DNA of 44,621 nucleotides, taken from NCBI GenBank assembly GCA_019422485.1, contig JAHZDG010000016.1, positions 1-44,621 of the forward strand, written 5' to 3'. Of the stretch, positions 1-7,002 are shown in pieces. Within the stretch, counting starts at the first letter, position 1. Every line of letters starts with the position of its first letter. The translations under genes were made by a program, and so were the position numbers. Below the pieces are notes generated by a model. The model was given only the letters and a program-made list of their open reading frames with translations. It made no database searches and had not been told where the DNA came from. The stretch comes from Alistipes sp. Its GTDB lineage: Bacteria; Bacteroidota; Bacteroidia; Bacteroidales; Rikenellaceae.

Positions 1-591
1 TATGGAAGGGGTAGAAGAGGAGGGTGTATCTTTTTGCATAGGAAGATCTGAGGGGGCGGAAGACGGCTCTTTTTGAGAGGCTTCGGCGCAAGAGTGACGA
101 TCTGGAGCGGGAAAACGGTTGGGGGCTGTTTTTTTCTCGACGGCGTTTTTCTGAATCCAGCCTGCGAGTTCTTCGAGGGTTTGGACGGATAGTTCCGACA
201 GATCGGGCTCCTCTTCAACCGGGGGAGAAACGGCGGAAGGTTTGAGTTGCCAGGCGGTGGGGTTGAGATTGGTGAGGATAAATTGAATGGCGGCTAAATC
301 GGGTCCTACCCGTTTACGGGTTACGACCGTACCCCGCAATATTTTTTCTCCGTTGGGACCGATTTCGAAGGTCTCTTTTTTTTCGCAGGCGACATATCCC
401 CGGGCGCATTGAGCCAGTCCCAACAATGCTTTTTGTTGGATTTTTTCTTTCAGCGGTTCGATGTCGGTTCTGAGGGGAGGGTACGGGGGAAACAGGACTT
501 GATCTCTCATGGGGATGGAGGTGGGGTTTTCGGGAACGGTCACAGCGGGGTCGCTCGGACCGTAGGGCTCGGGAGCGTAGTTTGGATTCAT
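1..591 (-). CDS. Hypothetical phage-like protein, 3' end cut by window edge
   Basis: An open frame of 197 codons begins at ATG 591-589 (MNPNYAPEPYG) and leaves the window at base 1 without a stop. A central part (about residues 45-105) has a run of Lys/Gln then LLGLAQCARGY, followed by charged residues, TRKRVGPDLAAIQFILTNLNP and a Trp. It loosely recalls small phage DNA-binding or terminase-small-subunit-like proteins in Bacteroidales prophages; this is from memory and weak. The C-terminal half is Pro/Ser-rich and probably disordered. The same frame stays open upstream to a TGA at 672-670 but has no normal start there. It lies in the leftward module facing the S24 repressor, which favours a mobile-element origin. 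Function unknown. Confidence 0.4.
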   Translation of the reverse strand, partial: MNPNYAPEPYGPSDPAVTVPENPTSIPMRDQVLFPPYPPLRTDIEPLKEKIQQKALLGLAQCARGYVACEKKETFEIGPNGEKILRGTVVTRKRVGPDLAAIQFILTNLNPTAWQLKPSAVSPPVEEEPDLSELSVQTLEELAGWIQKNAVEKKTAPNRFPAPDRHSCAEASQKEPSSAPSDLPMQKDTPSSSTPSI

Positions 592-914
592 ATTGAGAGG
601 GATTAGACGGGCGCGCAGCTCGTTGGAAAGGAGGGACTGGGATAAAAAGAGCGCACGCTCTCCCCGGCTTCACTCTGAGGGCGAAGGAGCCTGAACCTGA
701 GTCGGATCTGAGAAGGAGATACGGCCGATTGAGTCAGAGGGATGGAGCGATATCGGATTCCAAAGGGGCGTCCCCGGGGCAGGCAGAGCGGAATCGACAG
801 AGGGGAGAGGGGGGGTTTTGAGGGAGCGTCCTCCCGGAGGGCGGGTTACCACCCGGAGCCGGGTTGATTTTCTGAACAGAAGGGGATTCACCGAGCTCCG
901 TGCGCTTCCTATGG
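592..914. other. 323-nt stretch with no convincing gene
   Basis: It lies between two leftward ORFs. The leftward strand holds an open stretch that could begin at GTG 891-889 and end at TGA 672-670 (73 residues), but its product is Pro/Ser/Arg-rich and looks like no protein I know. A second leftward frame is also partly open. This could be a decayed gene or a poorly conserved small phage gene. No RNA gene or terminator seen. Confidence 0.35.
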
Positions 915-1202
915 TTATTTGAGGATCTGATCCAAGAATTGATTCAGCACCTCCCAATCGAAATCGTTTTCGGAATCGCCGTTTGGGGTTTGGGGGTAGA
1001 ATTCCCACCAGACGGGGCAATTTCTGAGGTATTTCGAGGATTGGGGATCTCGGTATATGATCAGGGAGCAGCTCAATTCGGCGGTATAGTTTTCGGCGGA
1101 GCAGGCGATTCTTCCATTGAAGAAATGGGATTCACGGATTTGTTCGGCTAATTGTTCGGCCAGGTTTTTGTAGGTCAATTCATCGATAGTGATCATGGGC
1201 AT
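915..1202 (-). CDS. Small conserved acidic protein, phage/mobile-element associated
   Basis: A 95-residue protein starting MPMITIDELTYKNLAEQLAEQI and ending at TAA 917-915. It has an N-terminal helix, a central beta-rich part (about residues 35-65: AELSCSLIIYRD, then NCPVWWEFYP) and an acidic C-terminal helix (DFDWEVLNQFLDQIL). I recall similar short proteins of the form TIDxLTY...VWWEF in Bacteroidales mobile elements, usually hypothetical; I cannot name a domain. It is the first gene leftward of the divergent promoter region, where an early phage gene would sit. ATG 1202 is one option; ATG 1196 (MITIDEL) is equally possible. Function unknown. Confidence 0.6.
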   Translation of the reverse strand: MPMITIDELTYKNLAEQLAEQIRESHFFNGRIACSAENYTAELSCSLIIYRDPQSSKYLRNCPVWWEFYPQTPNGDSENDFDWEVLNQFLDQILK

Positions 1203-1286
1203 GGAATAAGAGTGGGTGTAAAAGTAGCGGGTAGAGGGTTGGAAAGGTTTCTTCGTTTTTGGAAAAATCCGTTTTTTCCCTGAAAA

Positions 1287-1318
1287 ATTGCCCGTTAAAG
1301 AAAAATGATTTAACTTTG
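1287..1318 (+). promoter_or_regulatory. Bacteroidetes-type promoter of the S24 repressor
   Basis: A -7 element TAACTTTG (1311-1318) matches TAnnTTTG exactly. An upstream ATTG (1287-1290), one base off the -33 TTTG, lies at 20-nt spacing. The transcript would start near 1325, about 55 nt before the repressor ATG at 1381. Confidence 0.55.
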
Positions 1319-1327
1319 TAATACAAA
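1315..1327. promoter_or_regulatory. 13-bp palindrome, candidate operator 1
   Basis: TTTGTA-A-TACAAA is a perfect inverted repeat with one central base. It overlaps the last bases of the rightward -7 element and the leftward -7 element, so a bound protein would block both promoters. Operator function is inferred from position. Confidence 0.45.
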
Positions 1328-1354
1328 TATAAGTTCAATAATTGAATTTTCAAA
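1324..1354 (-). promoter_or_regulatory. Divergent promoter for the leftward module
   Basis: Read leftward, TTTG (1354-1351) and TATATTTG (1331-1324) are separated by 19 nt, matching both halves of the Bacteroides consensus. It overlaps the start of the repressor transcript, so the two promoters face away from each other within about 65 nt and could be controlled by one repressor. Confidence 0.55.
1334..1346. promoter_or_regulatory. 13-bp palindrome, candidate operator 2
   Basis: TTCAAT-A-ATTGAA is a perfect inverted repeat centred 19 bp from the first palindrome. It lies between the -33 and -7 elements of the leftward promoter. The half-sites differ from those of the first palindrome, so it may bind a different protein or bind with different affinity. 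Confidence 0.4.
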
Positions 1355-1380
1355 ACAGCGGAGCTAAAACGACGATAAAT

Positions 1381-2067
1381 ATGCCGGAATTGGATATTAA
1401 CAAGCGCCTGCGGATGATCCGTAAAGAGTTGAATATTACGCAAGAGCAGTTGGCGATGAAGTTGGGGATCGGCAAGAGTGCGTTATCGATGATCGAGACG
1501 GGTCGGGCGGCGCTTTCGGAGCGGAACAAACATATCATTCTTCAAGAATTGAACGTCAATGCGACGTGGTTGGAAACGGGCCGGGGGCCGATGTTCAATG
1601 AGCATCGGCCGCAGGAGGTTTTTCTTCGGGCCACGGATCGTCCGATGCCGATGCAGAGCGTTCCGTTGTATAATATAGAGGGGACGGCGGGTTTGGTTCC
1701 TTTGTTCTTGGAGCAACAGCATGTCGAGCCGGTGGATTATATTCATATTCCCAATCTGCCGCGTTGTGACGGGGCGATTTATGTGGTCGGGGACAGCATG
1801 TACCCTTTGCTCAAGAGCGGAGACATTGTGCTGTACAAGCAGTTGCACAGCATCGAAGATGTCTTTTGGGGGGATATGTATTTGTTGTCGATCGATATAG
1901 ACGGCGAGGAGTATGTGACGGTAAAATATCTGCAAAAGTCGGATCGGCCGGGGTATGTCCGGCTGGTGAGTCAGAACCCGCACCATGCCGATAAGGACGT
2001 TCCGATCGAGAAGATTCGGGCTTTGGCTTTTGTCAAGGCGAGTATCCGGATGAATTCCATGCGATAA
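1381..2067 (+). CDS. HTH/S24 (CI/LexA-like) transcriptional repressor
   Basis: A 228-residue two-domain regulator. The N-terminal XRE-type HTH covers about residues 1-70 (NKRLRMIRKELNITQEQLA, GKSALSMIETGR). The C-terminal peptidase S24 domain contains VGDSMYPLLKSGDIVLYK, where the Ser of GDSMYP is the expected autocleavage nucleophile; the general-base Lys is probably the one in YVTVKYLQ. Such proteins repress phage or SOS-linked genes and self-cleave when RecA filaments form. I start at ATG 1381; the longer reading from TTG 1342 would put the second palindrome inside the coding region. It is divergent from the leftward module, so it probably represses that module and perhaps itself. It could instead be a chromosomal stress regulator. 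Confidence 0.85.
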   Translation: MPELDINKRLRMIRKELNITQEQLAMKLGIGKSALSMIETGRAALSERNKHIILQELNVNATWLETGRGPMFNEHRPQEVFLRATDRPMPMQSVPLYNIEGTAGLVPLFLEQQHVEPVDYIHIPNLPRCDGAIYVVGDSMYPLLKSGDIVLYKQLHSIEDVFWGDMYLLSIDIDGEEYVTVKYLQKSDRPGYVRLVSQNPHHADKDVPIEKIRALAFVKASIRMNSMR

Positions 2068-2090
2068 AATGGGCACGAACCATCGAACCC

Positions 2091-2124
2091 GGCCTGAATG
2101 CACGAGTCATTCAGGCCAAGTTTT
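2091..2124 (+). terminator. Hairpin terminator after the S24 repressor
   Basis: A perfect 10-bp stem, GGCCTGAATG (2091-2100) with CATTCAGGCC (2108-2117), around a 7-nt loop. It begins 24 nt after the repressor stop and is followed by a short T-rich stretch (AAGTTTTG). Confidence 0.6.
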
Positions 2125-2240
2125 GTATGGGAGCGGATCGATCCGTTGCCGGAGCCGCAAGGGCCGGGATTGGTCAAGGAACGGAGATGGAGAGCCGATA
2201 GGAACACTGGGGTAATACCGGGAAATTGGACATGGTTCGG

Positions 2241-2290
2241 CGGGTTTTCCGGCAGACTGGCCCGGAAAACCCGAAATTATTTGTTTCTTT
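2241..2290 (+). terminator. Second strong hairpin between the repressor and ung
   Basis: CGGGTTTTCCGG (2241-2252) pairs perfectly with CCGGAAAACCCG (2262-2273) around a 9-nt loop, followed by an A/T-rich run including TTTGTTTCTTTG. It could terminate rightward transcription or be a structural element at the edge of the putative mobile element. No gene is seen between the repressor and ung. Confidence 0.4.
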
Positions 2291-2335
2291 GTAGAAGAAC
2301 CCGAGTATGGGTTTGTTGAAGGAAATAGAATCGTT

Positions 2336-2998
2336 ATGGAGGTTAAGATTGCACCGGAATGGAAGGCCCTGTTGGGGGGTGAGTTCGAGAAGCCTTATTT
2401 TGCGGAGTTAGTGAATTTTGTGAAGCAGGAGTATGCCTCCCGACGCATTTATCCGGCGGGACGCAACATTTTCCGGGCGCTGGATAAATGCCTCCCGAAC
2501 GATATCCGGGTGGTGATCATCGGCCAGGATCCTTACCACGGAGAAGGCCAGGCCAACGGGCTCTGTTTTTCGGTCAATGACGGGATCCCGTTTCCGCCCT
2601 CCCTCATCAATATTTTCAAGGAGGTTCAGTCCGATACGGGGGCACCTTATCCGACCAGCGGGAATCTGGATCGTTGGGCGGAACAGGGGGTTTTGTTGCT
2701 CAATGCGGTCTTGACGGTTCGTGCTCATGAAGCGGCCTCTCATGCGGGTCGGGGCTGGGAACAGTTCACCGATGCAGTGGTACAGGCCATTGCCAGCCAT
2801 CGGGAGGGGATTGTTTATATGTTGTGGGGGGCTTATGCTCAGCGCAAGGGGGCGATCGTCGATCCGTCCCGGAACTGTATTTTGAAGAGTGTGCATCCTT
2901 CGCCCTTGTCGGCCCATAGGGGTTTTATGGGGTGTCGTCATTTTTCGCAGGCGAATGCCTATTTAGTGGCCCACGGCCAATCTCCCATTGTATGGTAG
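2336..2998 (+). CDS. ung: Uracil-DNA glycosylase (family 1)
   Basis: Removes uracil from DNA to start base-excision repair in the cytoplasm. The 220-residue length is normal. Family 1 signatures are present: GQDPYH at residues 63-68 (Asp65 is the water-activating residue), LLN at 121-123, and HPSPLSAHRGF at 187-197 with the catalytic His of the Leu-intercalation loop. Start ATG 2336 gives the usual N-terminus, and a purine-rich GGAAATAG lies just upstream. It stands alone, bounded by hairpins on both sides. Confidence 0.97.
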   Translation: MEVKIAPEWKALLGGEFEKPYFAELVNFVKQEYASRRIYPAGRNIFRALDKCLPNDIRVVIIGQDPYHGEGQANGLCFSVNDGIPFPPSLINIFKEVQSDTGAPYPTSGNLDRWAEQGVLLLNAVLTVRAHEAASHAGRGWEQFTDAVVQAIASHREGIVYMLWGAYAQRKGAIVDPSRNCILKSVHPSPLSAHRGFMGCRHFSQANAYLVAHGQSPIVW

Positions 2999-3034
2999 GA
3001 AAACCGAACCCAGCACAAAGGCAAATACGAACAT

Positions 3035-3080
3035 AAAAAATGAAGGCCGCTTCCGAACAGAAGCGGCCTTCGTTTTTTTA
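3035..3080. terminator. Bidirectional terminator between ung and the converging gene
   Basis: GAAGGCCGCTTC (3042-3053) pairs perfectly with GAAGCGGCCTTC (3060-3071). The right side is followed by a T run (3073-3079) and the left side is preceded by an A run (3035-3040), so it can end both ung and the leftward gene. Confidence 0.9.
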
Positions 3081-3136
3081 TGGAAGAGGGAGCGTGCGAA
3101 AAGATTATCATGTCCGCCCCCTAACAAAGGCAGACC

Positions 3137-4069
3137 TTAGCGCAGGATAATTTCGTTGGACCCGATCAGGTGTCCGTCGATAAAGATCCGGACACTGTAT
3201 TTCCCGGCCGTGATACCGGCGCCGTTATAGAAGAGACTGACATACAGGTCATCGTTTTGGTAGTCGACCTGACGGGTAGCCGAGTAGGTGATCATATCGC
3301 CTTCATAGTCGAACAGGTCGTTGCTCGAGTTAGCGAGGATATATCCGTCGGGGCCAGTAATTTGGGCATAAACGTTTCGTTCTCCGGGGGTGGTAAGTTC
3401 ATTGCCGACCAGCACGAAATCGACTCTTAGACGGGCAGCCCGGTTGGCTCTCGAGACGACTTTATCCGAGTTGTTGAGGGCGAGCAGGGCGATATCCCGA
3501 GCGCGGATAACGGCTCCTTTCTGCACTTTTGTACTCAGTTCCGATGCCTTTTCTTCGGCCATATCGGCTCTCAGGCGGGCCGAGGTGATCTGTTTCCGGA
3601 GGCTGACGTTTTCCGAGCCGAGTTTTTGGTTGAGGGTATTGAGGGAGTCGATCTGATGGATATAGCCTTCCATGACGGTCCGCATGTATCCCAACCGTTT
3701 TTCGTAATCTTTGATTTTTTTATGGCTCCAGCTGCGTTCGTTTTTGAGTCGTTCCAGCAGGGAGTCGGCTTTGAATCGTTCGGCTTCGAGGTGCTGGCTG
3801 ATGGTGTCGTTTTCGGTTTGGAGGCTGTCGTACTGGCCGAGCATGCGAGTCAGGCGGCTGGTCAGCGTATCTCGTTCTTCCGCGAAGACGGCATTCATCT
3901 GGCGTACTTGGGTGAAATACATGACGGACAAACCGGCCAGAATCAGCGCCAGGATCACGATCATAATTTTCAGACCCTTAATCGATTTCTGTTGGGGATC
4001 TCCCTGGTAGTAGGGGTCGTTTCCGTAGTTATCGTAACGGGGGTCGTAATTGTCATTATAGTTTTCCAT
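3137..4069 (-). CDS. Membrane-anchored coiled-coil protein, unknown function
   Basis: A 310-residue protein. The first 30 residues are Asp/Asn/Tyr-rich, then a transmembrane helix lies at about 34-52 (IMIVILALILAGLSVMYF). A long charged heptad-like segment follows (about 58-195, with SLQTENDTISQHLEAE and DSLNTLNQKLGSENVSL), then a compact beta-rich C-terminal domain (about 210-310). This suggests an inner-membrane protein with a periplasmic coiled coil and a terminal Ig-like fold. I recognise it only as a Bacteroidetes conserved hypothetical. It is last of a leftward group, 44 nt after the previous gene, and a promoter-like site precedes it. A cell-envelope structural role is a guess. Confidence 0.8.
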   Translation of the reverse strand: MENYNDNYDPRYDNYGNDPYYQGDPQQKSIKGLKIMIVILALILAGLSVMYFTQVRQMNAVFAEERDTLTSRLTRMLGQYDSLQTENDTISQHLEAERFKADSLLERLKNERSWSHKKIKDYEKRLGYMRTVMEGYIHQIDSLNTLNQKLGSENVSLRKQITSARLRADMAEEKASELSTKVQKGAVIRARDIALLALNNSDKVVSRANRAARLRVDFVLVGNELTTPGERNVYAQITGPDGYILANSSNDLFDYEGDMITYSATRQVDYQNDDLYVSLFYNGAGITAGKYSVRIFIDGHLIGSNEIILR

Positions 4070-4093
4070 ACGTAGGTAGGTTTCTCACATGCG

Positions 4094-4123
4094 CAAAGAT
4101 AGAAAAATATCCCTTATAACAAT
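4094..4123 (-). promoter_or_regulatory. Promoter-like site before the coiled-coil gene
   Basis: Read leftward, TATCTTTG (4101-4094) matches TAnnTTTG, and ATTG (4123-4120) lies 18 nt upstream. It would give a leader of about 15 nt before ATG 4069, so this gene may also be transcribed independently of its upstream neighbours. Confidence 0.45.
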
Positions 4124-4476
4124 CTGGTTTTGATCAACTCTTCGGAGAAGATCGAGCAGAAATAGATATCTCGGATATAATGTTTGGACTTTGTCAGCGT
4201 CCAACCCTCTTCGGAGATGTAGGTATAATCATTCTTTCGGGCGTACCGTTGGGCCGGGAAGCATTCCCGTTTGATGAGGGGGCAGTCGATGGTTTGGAAG
4301 AAGCGTCTCATGGCCACGTCGATATATCGGTCGGTCCCTTTCAGCAGGATGCCGAGCCGGAGGTTATCGCCCAGTTTGGAGGATTCCCGGATCAGGCACC
4401 ATTGCAGAGGGATGCGGGCCGGTATCTGGAAATAGTTCCGGAAGAATTTGAAAGTATTGAATTCGTGGATTTCCAT
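4114..4476 (-). CDS. Small basic conserved hypothetical protein
   Basis: A 120-residue protein from ATG 4476 (MEIHEFNTFKFFRNYF) to 4114. It has no signal peptide or membrane segment and several aromatic and basic patches (FQIPARIPLQWCLIRESSK; RDIYFCSIFSEEL). The frame is open further upstream, but that part lies inside the preceding gene, and ATG 4476 lies only 4 nt after that gene's stop, which fixes the start. Close spacing suggests co-expression and perhaps functional coupling with the membrane protein. I do not recognise a domain. Confidence 0.7.
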   Translation of the reverse strand: MEIHEFNTFKFFRNYFQIPARIPLQWCLIRESSKLGDNLRLGILLKGTDRYIDVAMRRFFQTIDCPLIKRECFPAQRYARKNDYTYISEEGWTLTKSKHYIRDIYFCSIFSEELIKTRLL

Positions 4477-4480
4477 GTTT

Positions 4481-5662
4481 TTATGAGAAGCGGTTGAAGT
4501 CGCCGGAGTTACCCCGTTTCCCCCAGCGCGATCCGTCCGAGAAGTCGACATATCCGTTGGGTCCGTCTTTATAGAGATGGCGGGTAACGCCATTTTCGTA
4601 GTCGAAGAATTGTACGATTTCGTCTCCTTCCGAAGGGATACCTCCGAAGCGTTTGCTGCTGAGTCCCTGGATGACGACATTGGCGATAAAGATCCACATC
4701 ACGATTTCCATGATTCGGCTAAAGGCCTCCAGGGAAACATAGCAGATCAGGGGCACGCCACTGAGCACGATCAGCAGGATCAGCAGAGCACTCAGCCAGG
4801 CGCGTTGGCGGAGTACGTGACGGAGACTGAAACAGAGGTAGAGCACTACGGCGATGGCGATTCCGAGCTGAGCTTCGAATTTCCAATCTACTTTCCAGGT
4901 GTCGAGGATCAGGACGAGCCAGGTTCCTACGAAAGTGACGATCAGCGCCATTCCATAATCGAAATAGCGGAAATTAGCTCTTTGCATACCGGCGAGTCCG
5001 GCCACGACGCAGTTCAGCAGGGCGATTTGGATAAAGACCCAGAGCAGCATACCGGCGAGTCCCCCGAGCATTTTGAGAATCCCGACTTCTCTCCATCGGC
5101 TGAACCACAGTGGGTCGTCGAGCGAGTAGACGATATAGAGTTCGAGGAGACACCACACCAGGGTAAGAACCCCGATGGTCAGCGCCACTCCTTTTCGTTT
5201 CAGACGGTCGCGGACCTGCCAGGTGATAATGTTGAGGGGTTTGGCGACGAGCAGCAGCAACAGCAGGTTGCCCAATGCCAGTCCGAAGATCAGGGCGGCC
5301 GACTGTTCGGGCAAAGCCGGGTCGCCAGCTTCCGCCAACTGATCGGGGTCAATGGCCGTTGTTTCGAGGCATTTCATCCAGTCCGGGGATTCAAGGTGGA
5401 GGATACCTTCTTCTCCGTTAAATTCCACGATGGTCATAGGATCGGAGGTCGAGCCGTCGGATTGCGGCAGGGTCTGGTGGAAGAGGGTGACAAAGACTTT
5501 GTCGCCCCGTTTCAGGTATCCGATAATTTCGTTATCGTGGTTATAGACGGGGATTTTGTCGGCCTTACGGGTGACGACATAGGTTCCTTCCTGGGCGGAC
5601 AGCGCACTTCCCATCATCAGAACACACAGACACAGGATCAATCGCACGATGAGCTTTTTCAT
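4481..5662 (-). CDS. Multi-pass membrane protein with N-terminal SH3-like domain
   Basis: 393 residues. A signal peptide (MKKLIVRLILCLCVLMMGSALSA) is followed by a beta-rich region at about 25-100 (YVVTRKADKIPVYN, GYLKRGDKVFVTL) that reads like an SH3b/GW-type fold. About seven hydrophobic helices lie between 120 and 345 (for example LIFGLALGNLLLLLLVA and ALLILLIVLSGVPLICYV). A soluble tail carries FFDYENGVTRHLYKDG. It is first of a leftward three-gene group with 4-nt spacing to the next gene. Its envelope location is clear, but its substrate or partner is not. A Bacteroidetes conserved hypothetical. Confidence 0.75.
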   Translation of the reverse strand: MKKLIVRLILCLCVLMMGSALSAQEGTYVVTRKADKIPVYNHDNEIIGYLKRGDKVFVTLFHQTLPQSDGSTSDPMTIVEFNGEEGILHLESPDWMKCLETTAIDPDQLAEAGDPALPEQSAALIFGLALGNLLLLLLVAKPLNIITWQVRDRLKRKGVALTIGVLTLVWCLLELYIVYSLDDPLWFSRWREVGILKMLGGLAGMLLWVFIQIALLNCVVAGLAGMQRANFRYFDYGMALIVTFVGTWLVLILDTWKVDWKFEAQLGIAIAVVLYLCFSLRHVLRQRAWLSALLILLIVLSGVPLICYVSLEAFSRIMEIVMWIFIANVVIQGLSSKRFGGIPSEGDEIVQFFDYENGVTRHLYKDGPNGYVDFSDGSRWGKRGNSGDFNRFS

Positions 5663-5684
5663 GAGCTGATTTTTGAAGACTCTC

Positions 5685-5692
5685 CAAAGATA
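5685..5692 (-). promoter_or_regulatory. Promoter -7 element before the multi-pass membrane gene
   Basis: Read leftward, TATCTTTG is the same octamer as in front of the coiled-coil gene and gives a leader of about 15 nt. I see no good -33 partner. Confidence 0.35.
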
Positions 5693-5772
5693 CGAAAATC
5701 CTCCAGACGCTCCTTATGGGGCGGTTGTTTTTGTGCATTTTCAGGGATCCTGCCGATCTGCGGAGGAATGTC

Positions 5773-6615
5773 CTATCGGATCATGCTTTCGAGCGGATAT
5801 TTCAATTTCTCGGCGTGCAGCAGACGTCCGCGAATCGAACCGACCCGGATGGGGGACTCGATGTAGAGCGGGATTTTGTTTTTGTCGTCAGAGATCCAGA
5901 GGGTAAATTCACTTCCGTCTTTGAATGATTCGCCGTCGCTGGTGGCCAGTTGGCAGACGAACTTGAGGGTATTGAATTTACCGAGGTCTTTGATGTTTTT
6001 CTTTTCGCGACCTACAAAGCGATAGCGGATGGTCCGGATTGTATCCGAAAGAACCATGTGGAGGGTACGGTTTTCTCCCTCTTTGAAGAGGTCGATGTTT
6101 TCGCAGCGCAGGTTGAAGAAGAGGGCGACTGCATCGAAACTGCCCTCCTGAAGGGTCATGACGTGGTGCGAGCTGTCGGCCCGTTTGTGGTTGAAAAAGA
6201 AGGTCGATACTTTTTTCTGCGGCCAATCATAGTGATAGCCGCTGGAGACGCGGTATCCCCCTTCCCGGATTTCGATCTGCAGGTCCAGCGGCCGCAGGGT
6301 TTCTGCGTCGAGCCGGCTGATGTAGGTGTCGTCCAGGTTGAAGAACCAGTTGAAGAAGGGGTATGTTTTTCCGTTGGCTTCGATACGGTAGGCTTTTTGC
6401 GTGCCGAATCGTTCGAGGGTCGTTTGAAAGGTGACTTCCGCCACATCGGAGTGGACGATGCCGACCTTGTAGCTGATGGCATAGACCAGTCGTTCGCCTC
6501 CGGCAAAGGCGGTTTCCTTGGACGATTCGGTCGGTTGGGCAGCCAAGGCAAAGGGCAAAAACAGCCCTGCGATTAGCCACCATTTCTTGAAGACGGGTAT
6601 GATCGATCCTTTCAT
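5773..6615 (-). CDS. Exported DUF3108 family protein
   Basis: 280 residues from ATG 6615. A basic N-terminus (MKGSIIPVFKKWW) leads into LIAGLFLPFALAAQ, a signal peptide, so the protein is periplasmic or outer-membrane linked. The rest matches the beta-rich DUF3108 pattern as I know it: GERLVYAISYKVGIVHSDVA near the N-terminus, then YPFFNWFFNLDDTY and a C-terminal TLWISDDKNKIPLYIE followed by GSIRGRL. DUF3108 proteins are thought to be lipoprotein-carrier-like beta folds of unknown role. The frame extends upstream to 6831, but that part lacks protein character and would bury the signal peptide. Confidence 0.8.
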   Translation of the reverse strand: MKGSIIPVFKKWWLIAGLFLPFALAAQPTESSKETAFAGGERLVYAISYKVGIVHSDVAEVTFQTTLERFGTQKAYRIEANGKTYPFFNWFFNLDDTYISRLDAETLRPLDLQIEIREGGYRVSSGYHYDWPQKKVSTFFFNHKRADSSHHVMTLQEGSFDAVALFFNLRCENIDLFKEGENRTLHMVLSDTIRTIRYRFVGREKKNIKDLGKFNTLKFVCQLATSDGESFKDGSEFTLWISDDKNKIPLYIESPIRVGSIRGRLLHAEKLKYPLESMIR

Positions 6616-7002
6616 GATTTTCAATTTTGTTTTCGGCCCTTGGGCCGGTTTGCATGGGCGGAACTCCTGGGGAAGGCACGCGACCGGCACAAGTGGTTTG
6701 ATGTCCGCATTGGCTTCTCCATCCCATCGGGACCCTGTACTTGCAGGGGAATCCCTCAGCCCTTTCTTTCCGGCCTTGTCTCTGTCAGCCGGAATGCTCT
6801 TTTTCATCGGCCGGCAAACATCAGACCACATTTATATAACGGCCTAAGAGTCGGAAAGTTTCGAAAAATAATGAAAATCTGCTTGAAATGTTCGATTTTT
6901 AGGGAAGAAAAGGGACGGATCGGCCGGAACGACGATCCTATCCATCCGATAGGATACCGATCGGACGGAGAGAGGCGATGATGTGGAAGGTGTTGAGGGG
7001 GA
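6616..7002. other. 387-nt intergenic stretch with one hairpin
   Basis: No gene is convincing here. ATCCTATC (6935-6942) and GATAGGAT (6948-6955) form an 8-bp hairpin with a 5-nt loop, downstream of the leftward DUF6427-like gene, but without a T run. No TAnnTTTG match precedes the DUF3108 start, so its promoter is not visible. Confidence 0.4.

Noticed and set aside
1342..1380. TTG start for the S24 repressor
   Set aside because: It would put the second palindrome inside the coding region; ATG 1381 starts a normal XRE HTH domain.
6616..6831. Upstream extension of the DUF3108 gene to position 6831
   Set aside because: The extension lacks protein-like composition and would bury the signal peptide; ATG 6615 gives a clean export signal.
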